A stretch of 64,000 nucleotides of DNA from Variovorax paradoxus. GTDB lineage: Bacteria; Pseudomonadota; Gammaproteobacteria; Burkholderiales; Burkholderiaceae_C. Numbering within the stretch: the stretch's first letter is position 1; each line of letters starts with the position of its first letter. The stretch covers positions 2,917,001 through 2,981,000 of the forward strand of contig NZ_CP045644.1 in NCBI RefSeq assembly GCF_009498455.1, in the 5' to 3' direction. The position numbers and the translations under genes are program-made. The notes below the pieces were generated by a model. That model had not been told where the DNA came from. It worked only from the letters and a program-made list of their open reading frames with translations, and ran no database searches. Shown here piece by piece: positions 26,693-35,430 of the stretch.

Positions 26693-27373
26693 ATGAAGTC
26701 CTCGCCCAGCGCCCGCAGCTGGATCGCCGCCGGCGTTCGCCACGAGCTGCTCACGCGCGCGCTGCCGGCGCTTCGCCACGACATGACCGCGCCCGTCTCG
26801 GTGATCCGCATGGCGGTGCTGATGCTCAAGCGCCAGGTGGCGGCCGATCCCGTCGATGGCGCCGCCTGCGAAGAGCGCGTGAACCTCATCGACAGCCAGG
26901 TGTCCGAACTGGTCGGCGCGATCCGCTCGCTGCGCGACTGGGAGCTGGCCACCACCGACGACGGCGTCACGCGCAGCGCGCTGGTCGCGCAATGCATGAC
27001 GCTGATGCGCTCGGCCTTCGACCTGCACGGCGTGACGCTCGAAGTCGACGAAGCACTCGCTGCCCCGCAGGCCGACGAGCCCCGCTGGCCCAATGCCGCC
27101 GCGCTGCGCTACCTGTTTCTCGGCGCGCTGGGCTACCTGCACGACGGCGTGGACGAAGCCGGCACGATCCGCATCGAAGCCGACGGCACCGACGCGCTGC
27201 GCCTGCACGCGCAGCTGCGCGCGCCGGGTGGCGCCAGCGCGGTGCTCGATGCACACCGTGCACCGCGCGCCCTGGCCATCGATCCCGTGGCATTGCAGAA
27301 CCTGGCCGAAGACCTCGGCTATGCCGTGGTGCTCGACGCCGACACCGTGCGCTTCGCCCTCGCGGCCGGCTGA
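26693..27373 (+). CDS. Orphan protein resembling a histidine-kinase dimerisation core
   Basis: A 226-residue protein with no recognised full domain. Residues 20-50 (LPALRHDMTAPVSVIRMAVL) look like the H-box of a HisKA dimerisation helix, and the next helix is rich in QVSELVGAIRSLRDWEL. The second half shows a strand pattern that could be a degenerate ATP-binding domain, but the N, G1 and G2 boxes are not visible. No sensor or receiver domain is attached. The ATG at 26693 is preferred; an upstream GTG at 26636 would add 19 Arg/Pro-rich residues. Its last 55 nt overlap the convergent topoisomerase gene. Confidence 0.5.
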   Translation: MKSSPSARSWIAAGVRHELLTRALPALRHDMTAPVSVIRMAVLMLKRQVAADPVDGAACEERVNLIDSQVSELVGAIRSLRDWELATTDDGVTRSALVAQCMTLMRSAFDLHGVTLEVDEALAAPQADEPRWPNAAALRYLFLGALGYLHDGVDEAGTIRIEADGTDALRLHAQLRAPGGASAVLDAHRAPRALAIDPVALQNLAEDLGYAVVLDADTVRFALAAG

Positions 27374-28485
27374 GCCGGGCGGCGTTTCGCGCGCAGGAAG
27401 GCGAGCAATCGCCGCTCCGCCGCGATCAGTCCGCGCGCCGGACCAGTGGTCGCCGCGCGCGCCGCGATCTTCTCCAGCAGCGTGCCGGTGACCGCCGTGT
27501 CGTCCTCGCGTGCGAGTGTCTCGCCCAAGGCCAGCACGGCGGGATGCACGTACGCCTTCTTGCAGACCGCCGGCGTGTTGCCGAGCTGCCGCGCGACGGC
27601 CGCGAGGATGTCCCTTGCGCCGGGTCGGCGCTCTTCGCCTTCCCACGCGCAGGCCAGCCGCGTGAGTTCCAGCGCCTGCACCGTGCCGTGCCAGGTGCGG
27701 AAGTCCTTGGCGGTGAAGCGCTCGCCGTCGCCGCTGTCGGTGGCTTCGGCGATGTAGTCGTTCACGTCGTTGGACGACACGCCGCGCACCTCGCCCGCCT
27801 CGTCCGTGTACTGGAACAGCGCCTGCCCCGGCAGCTGCTGGCACTGGCGCACCACGTGGGCCACGCGCGGGTCGTCGATGCGCGCCTCGTGCGCCACGCC
27901 GCTCTTGCCGCGAAAGCGCAGCCGCAGCGCCGAGCCCTGCACCGCCGCGTGGCGATTGCGCAGCGTGGTGAGGCCGAACGATCCGTTGCTGCTCGCGTAG
28001 GCCTCGTTGCCCACCCGCAGCAAGGTGGTGTCGAGCAGCCGCACCAGCGTGGCGATGACCTGCGCACGCCCGGGGGTCTTCGTGCCGGCGCGCAGGTCGC
28101 GCGCCACGCGCGCACGCAAGCGGGGCAGGGCGCGCCCGAAGGCTTCGAGGCGCTCGAACTTGGTGCCGTCCTGCAGCGCGCGCCAGTCGGGGTGGTAGCG
28201 GTATTGCAGCCGGCCGCGCGCATCCAGGCCCGTGGCCTGCAGGTGGCCATGGGGCAGCGGGCAGATCCACACCTCGGTGTAGGCCGGCGGAATCGCCAGG
28301 CTGCGGATGCGCGCGAGCGTGTCGGCGTCGCGCACCCAGCGGCCTTGTGCGTCGCGGTAGCGAAAGCTGTCGCCCCACTTCAGGCGGCGGATGCCCGGCA
28401 TGCCGGGGTTCACGTAGACCAGGCCACCGGCCAGGAGTTGGGCAGACGCCGGGGCGGGCCGGCATGGGGTTTGCATCGAAGGCAT
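27319..28485 (-). CDS. DNA topoisomerase IB
   Basis: A 388-residue poxvirus-like type IB topoisomerase, which relaxes supercoils through a 3'-phosphotyrosine. The catalytic elements are the Arg in LRVGNEAYASSNGSFGLTTL, the Lys in LRFRGKSG, the Arg and His in FTAKDFRTWHGT, and the tyrosine in VCKKAYVHPAVL. The N-terminal domain has YVNPGMPGIRRLKWGDSF, typical of bacterial members. The ATG at 28485 (MPSMQTPCRP) is used; the Met at 28476 is an alternative. The C-terminus is Arg/Lys/Ala-rich and overlaps the convergent gene by 55 nt. Confidence 0.9.
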   Translation of the reverse strand: MPSMQTPCRPAPASAQLLAGGLVYVNPGMPGIRRLKWGDSFRYRDAQGRWVRDADTLARIRSLAIPPAYTEVWICPLPHGHLQATGLDARGRLQYRYHPDWRALQDGTKFERLEAFGRALPRLRARVARDLRAGTKTPGRAQVIATLVRLLDTTLLRVGNEAYASSNGSFGLTTLRNRHAAVQGSALRLRFRGKSGVAHEARIDDPRVAHVVRQCQQLPGQALFQYTDEAGEVRGVSSNDVNDYIAEATDSGDGERFTAKDFRTWHGTVQALELTRLACAWEGEERRPGARDILAAVARQLGNTPAVCKKAYVHPAVLALGETLAREDDTAVTGTLLEKIAARAATTGPARGLIAAERRLLAFLRAKRRPAQPAARAKRTVSASSTTA

Positions 28486-28596
28486 GACCAAGTGCTTGTG
28501 CCAGCATCGACAATCGCGCGGTGTAGGACGCCGCATGCTCACGCTGTTACCGGGGCGCGCTTTTCCTTCCTTCTTTCTTCTCTTCGGATTCCATCC

Positions 28597-29658
28597 ATGT
28601 CCCTCCTGAACTCCCGCCGCATCACCCGGGGCTCCCGCGGTCTGGCGCTGTGCGGCGCCGTGTTGCTCGCCACCGCCTGCGCCTCCCATGCGCCCACCGC
28701 CGACACCCGCGCAGCCGCAGCCACCGGTGCGCCCGTCAAGGTGAAGGTGTTCGTCGCCGCCATGTTCGAGATCGGCCAGAACACCGGCGACCGCGCCGGC
28801 GAGTTCCAGCACTGGTACGAGCGCTACTGGAAGGGCGCCAAGCCCATGGCCGTGCCCGGCGCGCTGCAGCCCGTGTACTGCAACACCGACGGCGTGTGCG
28901 GCGCGGTGCTCGGCATGGGCAAGGTCAACTCGTCGTCGTCGATGCAGGCCATCCTGCTGAACCCGCAGTTCGACTTCTCGCAGGCCTACTACGTGATCTC
29001 CGGCGTGGCCGGCACGCCGCCCCAGCGCGGCACCATCGGCGAGGTGAGCTGGGCCACCTGGCTCGTCGACTACGACCTCGGCCACCGCTGGGCGCCCGAA
29101 GAGAACAAGCCCGGCGAACCCACCTTCATGCCGCGCAAGGGCTACGAGGAGTACCGCCGCTTCAAGCTCAACCCCGACCTCGTCGGCTGGGCCATGAAGC
29201 TGTCGGCCGACACGCCGCTGAAAGACTCGGAGTCGGCCCGCAAGTACCGACTGCGTTATTCCGACGCGGCCGCACGCCGCGCGCCCTTCGTAGGCACCGG
29301 CACGCACATGACGGGCGACACCTTCTTCCACGGCCCCGGCATGTCGAAGCAGGCGCAATACATCGCGAAGCTGTACGGCGCCGACGACTACGTGATCACC
29401 GAAATGGAAGCCGCCGCCATCACCCTCGTGATCAAGCGCACCCACGGCACCGACCGCGTGATGAGCCTGCGCGGCGCGGTCAACTTCGACCAGGGCAACC
29501 CGAAGGAAACCACGCTGCAGCACCTGGACCCGGCACCGGGCGAAACGGCGGGCGGCTTTGCCGAGACGGTGGAGAACATCGCGCTGGTGGGCACGCGCGT
29601 GGCCGATCACATCGTGAAGAACTGGCCCACGTGGTCGGCGGGCGTGCCCAAGCCCTGA
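28597..29658 (+). CDS. Purine nucleoside permease family lipoprotein
   Basis: A 353-residue member of the NUP (purine nucleoside permease) family, known from fungal transporters but predicted soluble in bacteria. The N-terminus has a lipoprotein signal with lipobox LLATAC. The mature part has KVFVAAMFEIGQNTGDRAGE, ISGVAGTPPQRGTIGEVSWA, and YVITEMEAAAITLVI, which resemble nucleoside phosphorylase-like folds. The role may be nucleoside binding or cleavage in the periplasm rather than transport; this is inference. It is divergent from topoisomerase IB and converges on the DUF2459 gene with 6 nt between stops. Confidence 0.82.
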   Translation: MSLLNSRRITRGSRGLALCGAVLLATACASHAPTADTRAAAATGAPVKVKVFVAAMFEIGQNTGDRAGEFQHWYERYWKGAKPMAVPGALQPVYCNTDGVCGAVLGMGKVNSSSSMQAILLNPQFDFSQAYYVISGVAGTPPQRGTIGEVSWATWLVDYDLGHRWAPEENKPGEPTFMPRKGYEEYRRFKLNPDLVGWAMKLSADTPLKDSESARKYRLRYSDAAARRAPFVGTGTHMTGDTFFHGPGMSKQAQYIAKLYGADDYVITEMEAAAITLVIKRTHGTDRVMSLRGAVNFDQGNPKETTLQHLDPAPGETAGGFAETVENIALVGTRVADHIVKNWPTWSAGVPKP

Positions 29659-29664
29659 AGACCG

Positions 29665-30348
29665 TCAGCGCTGCGGCACCGGCTGAAGGTGCCACGTCAC
29701 GTTGAAGTCGAACGGCGTCCATCGGCTCACCGTGACGCCCGCCTGGCGCAGGCCGCGGCCGGTCCAGGTGTTGCAGGTCTCGAACAGGTGATAGCTGCCT
29801 TTTGCTTCGTAGAAGGCATCGTCGCTCGCGTAGTGCGCGCCCGCGATCGGCACCGCGCGGCCTGAGGGAAGCGTGGCGCGCACATGGGCCACGATCTGCG
29901 CGTACTGCGCCTGCGAGAGCGGCAGCTTGTAGGCCCCGCGCCGCAGCTGCGCGCGCTGCAGGTAGGTCACGTGCAGCAGCGAGCGGTTGCCGCCCGACAG
30001 CGCCCCGAAGGCGCGCGCCGCCGTGAGGTCGGCCCAGGTCGGCGTGTGCAGGTAGAACTCGCGGTCGCCCCAGCCGATGGCAACGAACTCGGCATCGGGC
30101 GGCGGCGCCTTGAAGTCGGACCGCGGAAAGAGCTGCTGCCAGTCGATAGTGGCCGAACGCACCGGAAACACCAGGTCGGTGTGCACGCCGTTGCTCAGCA
30201 CCCAGGCCTCGACGGTCGCAGGCTCGGCCGGTGGTTTCGCGTTCGCCGGTAAGAAGACCAGCGCGCAAGCCACCGCCACGTACAGCGTGATCGCGAGCAG
30301 CAGCCCCAGCAGGGTGAATGCAATGCGCAGCAGCCAGCGTCGGATCAT
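29665..30348 (-). CDS. DUF2459 / TIGR02117 family membrane-anchored protein
   Basis: A 227-residue protein with one N-terminal transmembrane helix (LLRIAFTLLGLLLAITLYVA, residues 5-24). A periplasmic domain follows with VLSNGVHTDLVFPV, AIGWGDREFYLHTPTW, and CNTWTGRGLRQAGV. These conserved His and Cys-containing motifs define the TIGR02117 family, which may be a papain-like or transglutaminase-like fold; no activity is established that I know of. The gene starts 11 nt downstream of the dinB stop and is probably cotranscribed with it. Confidence 0.82.
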   Translation of the reverse strand: MIRRWLLRIAFTLLGLLLAITLYVAVACALVFLPANAKPPAEPATVEAWVLSNGVHTDLVFPVRSATIDWQQLFPRSDFKAPPPDAEFVAIGWGDREFYLHTPTWADLTAARAFGALSGGNRSLLHVTYLQRAQLRRGAYKLPLSQAQYAQIVAHVRATLPSGRAVPIAGAHYASDDAFYEAKGSYHLFETCNTWTGRGLRQAGVTVSRWTPFDFNVTWHLQPVPQR

Positions 30349-30359
30349 CGGGCGGTCGG

Positions 30360-31628
30360 TCAGAACAGCGACGCCGTGGTCGCCACCGGCTCCGTGCTGC
30401 GGGCGCTTCCTGCGGGCGCCAGCGCCTCGGGGCTGCCGGCCTTGGCCAGCGCGCCCACGCGCACGCCCAGCAGGCGCAGCGGCCGTTCCAGCGGCACGCG
30501 CTTGAGGCACTGGCCGCCGATCTGGCGGATGGTCTTGCCGTCGGCGGTGTAGCGCTCGATGGTCTGGTCGCGCGTGGCGATCTTGAAGTCGTCGTAGCGC
30601 AGCTTGATGCCGATGGTCTTGCCCACGTAGCCCTTGCGCTGCAGGTCTTCGGCCAGCTTCTCGCACAGGTGGGTGAAGATCGCGCCCAGCTCGGCGCGGT
30701 CGCGCACCGCATGCAGGTCGCGCTCGAAGGTGGTCTCGCGGCTCATCGACACGGGCTCGCTCTCGGTGACCACGGGCCGGTTGTCGCGGCCCCAGGCCAC
30801 CTCGTGCATCCAGGCGCCCGTGGCCTTGCCGAAGGTGTCGATGAGCCAGCCGCGATCGCGCGCCGCGAGCTGGCCCACGGTCTCGATGCCGAAGCGCTTG
30901 AGTTTCTCGTCGGCCTTGGGCCCGATGCCGTTCACCTTGCGGCAGGGCAGGGGCCAGATGCGGGTTTCGAGGTCGTGTTCGTACACCACCGAGATGCCGT
31001 TGGGTTTCTCGAACTCGCTGGCCATCTTGGCGATGAGCTTGTTCGGTGCCACGCCGATCGAGCAGGTCAGGCCGGTGGCGTCGAAGATGGCTTTCTGGAT
31101 CAGCCGCGCCAGCGAGCGTCCGCCGTCGCGCTGGCCGCCGGGCACGTCGGTGAAGTCGATGTACACCTCGTCCACGCCACGGTCTTCCATGAGCGGCGCG
31201 ATCTCCAGGATGACCTGCTTGAAGGCGCGCGAGAAGCGCCGGTACTCGTCGAAATCGACCGGCAATATGAGCGCCTGCGGGCACAGCTTGGCGGCCTTCA
31301 TGAGCCCCATGGCCGAGCCGATGCCGAACTGCCGCGCGGGGTAGGTGGCGGTGGTGATCACGCCGCGTCCCGTGTAGTCCTTCAGCCGCGGAAAGGCCTC
31401 GATGGGAATGTCGGCCAGCGTGGCGCCTTCGGGCAGGTCGCGGATCGCCTCGTCGACGCGCCGCCGGCCGCCGCCGATCACCACCGGCAGGCCTTTGAGC
31501 TGCGGATAGCGCAGCAGCTCGACCGACGCGTAGAACGCGTCCATGTCGAGGTGGGCGATGCGGCGGATCGGAGGGGCGGGGGCGCGGGCTGGGAACTCAC
31601 GGTGACAATTGTCTCGCTCTCGGCGCAT
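30360..31628 (-). CDS. dinB: DNA polymerase IV (Y-family, DinB)
   Basis: A 422-residue translesion polymerase. The first catalytic motif is HLDMDAFYASVELL (about residue 25) and the second is RGVDEVYIDFT, which keeps the Asp-Glu pair. The palm-thumb helix-hairpin-helix KVNGIGPKADEKLKRFGIET and the little-finger domain SMSRETTFERDL follow. The C-terminal tail ends TASLF, a plausible sliding-clamp binding motif. A segment of about 35 residues (after PVVIGGGRR) is inserted before RGVITTATYPAR, as in other Burkholderiales DinB proteins. The ATG at 31628 was chosen; a further 9 codons upstream (to 31655) are possible. Confidence 0.92.
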   Translation of the reverse strand: MRRERDNCHREFPARAPAPPIRRIAHLDMDAFYASVELLRYPQLKGLPVVIGGGRRRVDEAIRDLPEGATLADIPIEAFPRLKDYTGRGVITTATYPARQFGIGSAMGLMKAAKLCPQALILPVDFDEYRRFSRAFKQVILEIAPLMEDRGVDEVYIDFTDVPGGQRDGGRSLARLIQKAIFDATGLTCSIGVAPNKLIAKMASEFEKPNGISVVYEHDLETRIWPLPCRKVNGIGPKADEKLKRFGIETVGQLAARDRGWLIDTFGKATGAWMHEVAWGRDNRPVVTESEPVSMSRETTFERDLHAVRDRAELGAIFTHLCEKLAEDLQRKGYVGKTIGIKLRYDDFKIATRDQTIERYTADGKTIRQIGGQCLKRVPLERPLRLLGVRVGALAKAGSPEALAPAGSARSTEPVATTASLF

Positions 31629-31754
31629 GTTCGCCCGCGCCCGTGTCGCGTGCAAGAATGCGGCGGAATTTCAATCCCCACCCGCGGGACGACGAGGGCG
31701 CACTGCAGACATACGACGGCCGGCCGTCCCGACATTTCTTCCTCACGACCCACG

Positions 31755-32033
31755 ATGCGATTCGAACTGATCGACCACCTCACCAAGGTTTATTTCGGCC
31801 AGGACGCCGACATCCTCTTCGGCGAAACCGGCGCCGAGATCATGGCGTCCTACCGCGAGTCGAGCACCCCGGCCGAGCTGGCTGCGCTGCGTGCCGAGAT
31901 TGCGGACTACATCGGGTCGCACGACGACGTCGAGGCGGCGTTTGCGCGCGACTTTTCGCGCGACTACGTCCCTGAGGATTTCGGCACGCCGGCGAAGCAG
32001 TTTCTTGACAGCGTGCTGGCGGCGGTGCAGTAG
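31755..32033 (+). CDS. CdiI-like immunity family protein (orphan)
   Basis: A 92-residue acidic protein, MRFELIDHLTKVYFGQDADI... The opening pattern 'f..l..yFgQD.d' followed by two helices and a C-terminal helix (GTPAKQFLDSVLAAV) matches contact-dependent growth inhibition immunity proteins of the CdiI_2 type, as far as I can judge by eye. No CdiA or CdiB gene and no toxin domain are nearby. It stands between divergently and convergently oriented neighbours (dinB and a peptidase gene). Orphan immunity genes of this family occur widely. Confidence 0.55.
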   Translation: MRFELIDHLTKVYFGQDADILFGETGAEIMASYRESSTPAELAALRAEIADYIGSHDDVEAAFARDFSRDYVPEDFGTPAKQFLDSVLAAVQ

Positions 32034-32036
32034 CCG

Positions 32037-32654
32037 TCAGCGCGATTCGACCGTCACCAGCAGCGGCGAGTCGAACATCGCCACCGGCGAGATCACCGGC
32101 TCGTCCATCGGCACGGCGTCGCCGTAGCGCTCGCGCATCTTCGCGCGCACGGCCGGGTCGGAGAGGTTGAAGCTGCGGATCTTCTGCAGCTCGCCGATGC
32201 GCACGCCCAGCGCGCGGTCGTAGAGCTTCCACACGAGTTCCGAGCAGTAGATGCGCGAATCCGACCATTCGAAGGTCAGGTCGTACGGGCGGCCCGCGAA
32301 GTCCGAGGTGCGTGCATGCAGGCGCGCCACCGCGCCGGGCGTGAGCCGTGTGCCGGCGTCGCGCAGCCGCTTCACGACGTAGCGCCCGCCGTTGCCGCGC
32401 GCGGTCCATTGCGCCAGCGGCGTGTAGCGCACCGTCGAGACGGCCTCGAACACGTAGGGTTTGCCCTCTCGCAGCAGCACGATGCCCATGTGGCTGTAGC
32501 GCGAGCCGGTGGCGCGCTGTACGGCGACGCTCTGGGCCGAGCGCGAGGTGTGGAAGATGATGTCGCCGTCTTTCAAGGCAGTGGCTGCGTGGCCGGCGCC
32601 CGCTGGCAGAAGGGCAAGAAGGGTAGACAGCAACGGATAAAGGGCTTTCGACAT
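32037..32654 (-). CDS. YiiX-like papain-fold cysteine hydrolase, secreted
   Basis: A 205-residue protein with a signal peptide (LSTLLALLPAGAGHA, cleavage near residue 24). The mature domain has LKDGDIIFHTSRSAQSVAVQ, RYSHMGIVLLREGKPYVFEA with the catalytic His, and SRIYCSELVWKLYD with the catalytic Cys. This is the permuted NlpC/P60-like (YiiX/YebB) arrangement, acting on amide or ester bonds, possibly of lipids or peptidoglycan. The convergent immunity-like gene ends 3 nt before its stop, and it is divergent from the glycolipid-binding gene. Confidence 0.82.
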   Translation of the reverse strand: MSKALYPLLSTLLALLPAGAGHAATALKDGDIIFHTSRSAQSVAVQRATGSRYSHMGIVLLREGKPYVFEAVSTVRYTPLAQWTARGNGGRYVVKRLRDAGTRLTPGAVARLHARTSDFAGRPYDLTFEWSDSRIYCSELVWKLYDRALGVRIGELQKIRSFNLSDPAVRAKMRERYGDAVPMDEPVISPVAMFDSPLLVTVESR

Positions 32655-32717
32655 GCAGGGCATTTTGCGGGATGCCGCTTGCGCCCCGCGGCATGCCGGT
32701 GCCATGATCCGCGCCAT

Positions 32718-33278
32718 ATGCAAACCGTCGCCTCCATCCTCTGGCGCAGGCTCGATGCACCGGGCCACGATGCCTGTCGCCTCGAACGCAACGCCTCGGC
32801 CTGGCAGCTCGACGGCGCGGCGGTGTTCCGCACCGAAGGCGGGCGCATCGCGCAGCTGCACTACCGCGTGCGCTGCGACCTGCTCTGGCACACGCAATGG
32901 GGCACGGTGCGCGGCTGGCTCGGCGAGTCGGCCATCGACCTGTCGATCACGCGCGATGCGCGCGGCCACTGGAAGCTCAACGACGAAGCCGTGCCCGACA
33001 TGTCGCACTGCGTCGATCTCGACCTGGGCTTCACGCCCGCCACCAACCTGCTGCAGCTGCGCCGCCTGAACCTTGCCACGGGCGAAAGCGCCGATGCGCC
33101 GGCGGCCTGGGTCGATATCGAAGACGGCGGGCTCAGCGAGCTGATGCAGCGCTACGAACGGCGCAGCGACAGCACGTACGCGTACGAAGCCAAGCGCTTC
33201 GATTACGCAGAGGTGCTGGTCGTCACGGCCGAAGGCTTCGTGCGCGACTATCCGCGGCTCTGGCGCGCGGAGGACTGA
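32718..33278 (+). CDS. Putative glycolipid-binding domain protein
   Basis: A 186-residue cytoplasmic protein matching the putative glycolipid-binding family (formerly DUF1089). Visible hallmarks are ILWRRLDAPGHDACRLER, HYRVRCDLLWHTQWGTVRGW, the repeated beta-strand pattern, and YAYEAKRFDYAEVLVVTAEG FVRDYPRLW near the end. Family members such as the Pseudomonas protein PA1994 have a lipid-localisation-like fold; the biological role is not established. No signal peptide. It stands alone, 63 nt from the divergent YiiX-like gene. Confidence 0.82.
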   Translation: MQTVASILWRRLDAPGHDACRLERNASAWQLDGAAVFRTEGGRIAQLHYRVRCDLLWHTQWGTVRGWLGESAIDLSITRDARGHWKLNDEAVPDMSHCVDLDLGFTPATNLLQLRRLNLATGESADAPAAWVDIEDGGLSELMQRYERRSDSTYAYEAKRFDYAEVLVVTAEGFVRDYPRLWRAED

Positions 33279-33322
33279 CGCGTTGTCGGGAGTTGTCGGG
33301 CGCTGCGCCTGAACGCAGCGGC

Positions 33323-34441
33323 ATGGGCTTTCTGAGTTTCGCCTTCAACGCAGCCACCGTGGTGCTGTTGATCGTCGGCGTCGTGATCGTCGGCGTCGTC
33401 CTGCTGCGGGTCTTCGGGGCACTGGAGCGGCGGATGAGCTCCCCGGCGGCCGGGCGTTTCTTCAAGTTCGCGGGCTACTTCACGCTGGCGACCTGCGTTG
33501 CCGCGCTCGTGGGCGGCTTCGTTCTCTATGTGACGCGCGCGCCGGACAAGGCGGAACTCGAGCGGGGCATGGCCAAGCTCTTCACCTACCCATCGAACCG
33601 CATCCGCATCGATCTGAACGCTGTCAGCGAAGCGCAGCGCCAGGAACTGGTGCGCGCCCTGCAGCCGCTGCTGACGAGCACATCGCGCGAGTTCTACCAA
33701 CGCGTGACCACGCGCCGCGGCGGCTACGGCGTGGAGGCGACGCTGCCGAGCTACTACCGCCTGAGTCCGGATCGTCTGGAGATCGCCACGGGCGAGAGCT
33801 TCGGCAACGGCAGGACGCTACCCCCGCTGTTCCCGCAGGTGCTGGCGCACGCGGCCAACGCGGCCACCGTGCCGGCACTGCCTGCCGCGATCGACGCACG
33901 GATCGTGACGGGCGACCAGGCACCGGTCCCGCTGTCGCTGGTGTCGAAGACCGCCGAGCTGATGGTGCTCACGCGCCAGACGCTGCGGGGCACGCAACCC
34001 TTGCCCGCGCCCTGCCTGATGGCGATCCAGGCGCAGGTGCCCACCGATCACTTCGAATGGCTCTTCGACGCCGACCGGAACGGTTTGGGCAAGGACGTGC
34101 GCCTGCAGGTGAACGCCGTGCCCGGCGTGCTGCCGGCCGGCGAGTACGAACTGCGCCAGCTGACACTGCTGGGCTCCGAGCGCCGGCGCGTGCTCTGGGA
34201 ACGCGCCGCCGCGCAGGGGCATGTCGCCGTGCAGCTGGGCCTGGCGCCCGTCGGCCTGCGCGAGAGCCCCGGCTGCGAGGCCCGCCTGCTCAAGCAGCTC
34301 GACCGCGCATGGACCGTGACGGCGTTGCGCAACGTGTCGCCGGCACTGGCCAGCGCGGTGAAGCAGGTCGACATCGAACAGCGCCCGTCGCGCTTCAGCC
34401 CCTGGTACGCGGGCTTTGGCTGGACGGCGGCACCGCCCTAA
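33323..34441 (+). CDS. Membrane-anchored protein of unknown function
   Basis: A 372-residue protein with two N-terminal transmembrane helices (about residues 9-29, LLIVGVVIVGVVLLRVFG, and 49-68, YFTLATCVAALVGGFVLYV). A large, probably periplasmic, mixed alpha/beta domain follows and ends WYAGFGWTAAPP. No family was recognised. Three cysteine residues in the soluble part could form disulfides. The stop overlaps the convergent Bug gene stop by 4 nt. The start at 33323 gives a sensible signal-anchor topology; no strong ribosome-binding site is seen. Confidence 0.6.
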   Translation: MGFLSFAFNAATVVLLIVGVVIVGVVLLRVFGALERRMSSPAAGRFFKFAGYFTLATCVAALVGGFVLYVTRAPDKAELERGMAKLFTYPSNRIRIDLNAVSEAQRQELVRALQPLLTSTSREFYQRVTTRRGGYGVEATLPSYYRLSPDRLEIATGESFGNGRTLPPLFPQVLAHAANAATVPALPAAIDARIVTGDQAPVPLSLVSKTAELMVLTRQTLRGTQPLPAPCLMAIQAQVPTDHFEWLFDADRNGLGKDVRLQVNAVPGVLPAGEYELRQLTLLGSERRRVLWERAAAQGHVAVQLGLAPVGLRESPGCEARLLKQLDRAWTVTALRNVSPALASAVKQVDIEQRPSRFSPWYAGFGWTAAPP

Positions 34442-35430
34442 TCGAACTGCGCCCGCGCGCCCGCCACCAGCGCGCGGTTGCGCCGCCGGTCGGCCGCAAT
34501 CTCCTGCGCGAAGTCGTCGATGCTCCCTCGCGCCGGCAGGTTGTAGGCCTCGCGCAAGCGCGCGCGCAGCGTGTCGCCCTGCAGCAGCCGGTTGATCTCG
34601 GCGTTGAGGCGCTGCACCACTGCCGCGGGCGTGCGCGCCGGCGCGAAGATGCCGAACAGCGAATCGCGGTTCGCCTTCTCGTAGCCCAGCTCCGCGAGCG
34701 TGGGCACGGCAGGCAGCGCTTCGATGCGCGCGGGCGCGCCGACAGCCAGCGCCTGCAGGCGACCGCTCTCGATGTACTGCAGCTGCTGCGCCGCGACGTT
34801 GGTCGACAGCACTTCGAACTGCCCGCCGAGCGCGTCGTTGAGCTGCGGCCCGCCGCCCTGGTAGGGGATGTGCGTGATGTCGGTGCGGCTTTGCATGCGC
34901 ACCTGTGCGAGCACCATGTGGCCGATGGTCGCGACGCCCGAGGTGGCCCAGCGCACCGCGCCGGGCTGGCGGCGCGCCAGCGCGATCAGCTCTGCAAAGC
35001 CGCGGCCTGCGAAGGCCGGCGTGCCGACGACGAGCACCGGTGTGCGCATCACGCTGGCCACGGGCGCGAAGGCGCGCAGCGGGTCGTAGGGCGCACGCGC
35101 GAGCAGCGGGTGCAGGGTCAGCGGGCTGATGGCGGAAAACGCGAGCGTGTGGCCGTCGGGCGTGGCGCGTGCGAGCGCGTCCATGCCCAGGCTGCCGCCC
35201 GCGCCGGCGCGGTGTTCGATGAGCACCGGCACGCCCAGCGACTGCGCCAGCGGCTCGGCCAGCGCGCGCGCCATGCCGTCGCTCACACCGCCCGGCGGGT
35301 AGACCACGATCAGGCGCACGGGGCGGCTCGGCCAGGGCGACGAGGCCGCGTGCGACAGATGCGGCAACGCGCACGCGGCTGCAAAGCCGATGCGTTGCAG
35401 GAAGTGGCGGCGCAACAGCGGCTGGGTCAT
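34438..35430 (-). CDS. Bug family periplasmic binding protein (TctC-like)
   Basis: A 330-residue TTT solute-binding protein. A signal peptide covers about residues 1-28 (MTQPLLRRHFLQRIGFAAAC, then AASS). Hallmarks are VRLIVVYPPGGVSDGMARAL, VLIEHRAGAGGSLGMDALAR and DITHIPYQGGGPQLNDALGG. Its start codon overlaps the stop of the LysR gene (ATGA), so regulator and binding protein are coupled. It faces away from the tannase-hydrolase-Bug operon and probably belongs to the same uptake system. Confidence 0.92.
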   Translation of the reverse strand: MTQPLLRRHFLQRIGFAAACALPHLSHAASSPWPSRPVRLIVVYPPGGVSDGMARALAEPLAQSLGVPVLIEHRAGAGGSLGMDALARATPDGHTLAFSAISPLTLHPLLARAPYDPLRAFAPVASVMRTPVLVVGTPAFAGRGFAELIALARRQPGAVRWATSGVATIGHMVLAQVRMQSRTDITHIPYQGGGPQLNDALGGQFEVLSTNVAAQQLQYIESGRLQALAVGAPARIEALPAVPTLAELGYEKANRDSLFGIFAPARTPAAVVQRLNAEINRLLQGDTLRARLREAYNLPARGSIDDFAQEIAADRRRNRALVAGARAQFD

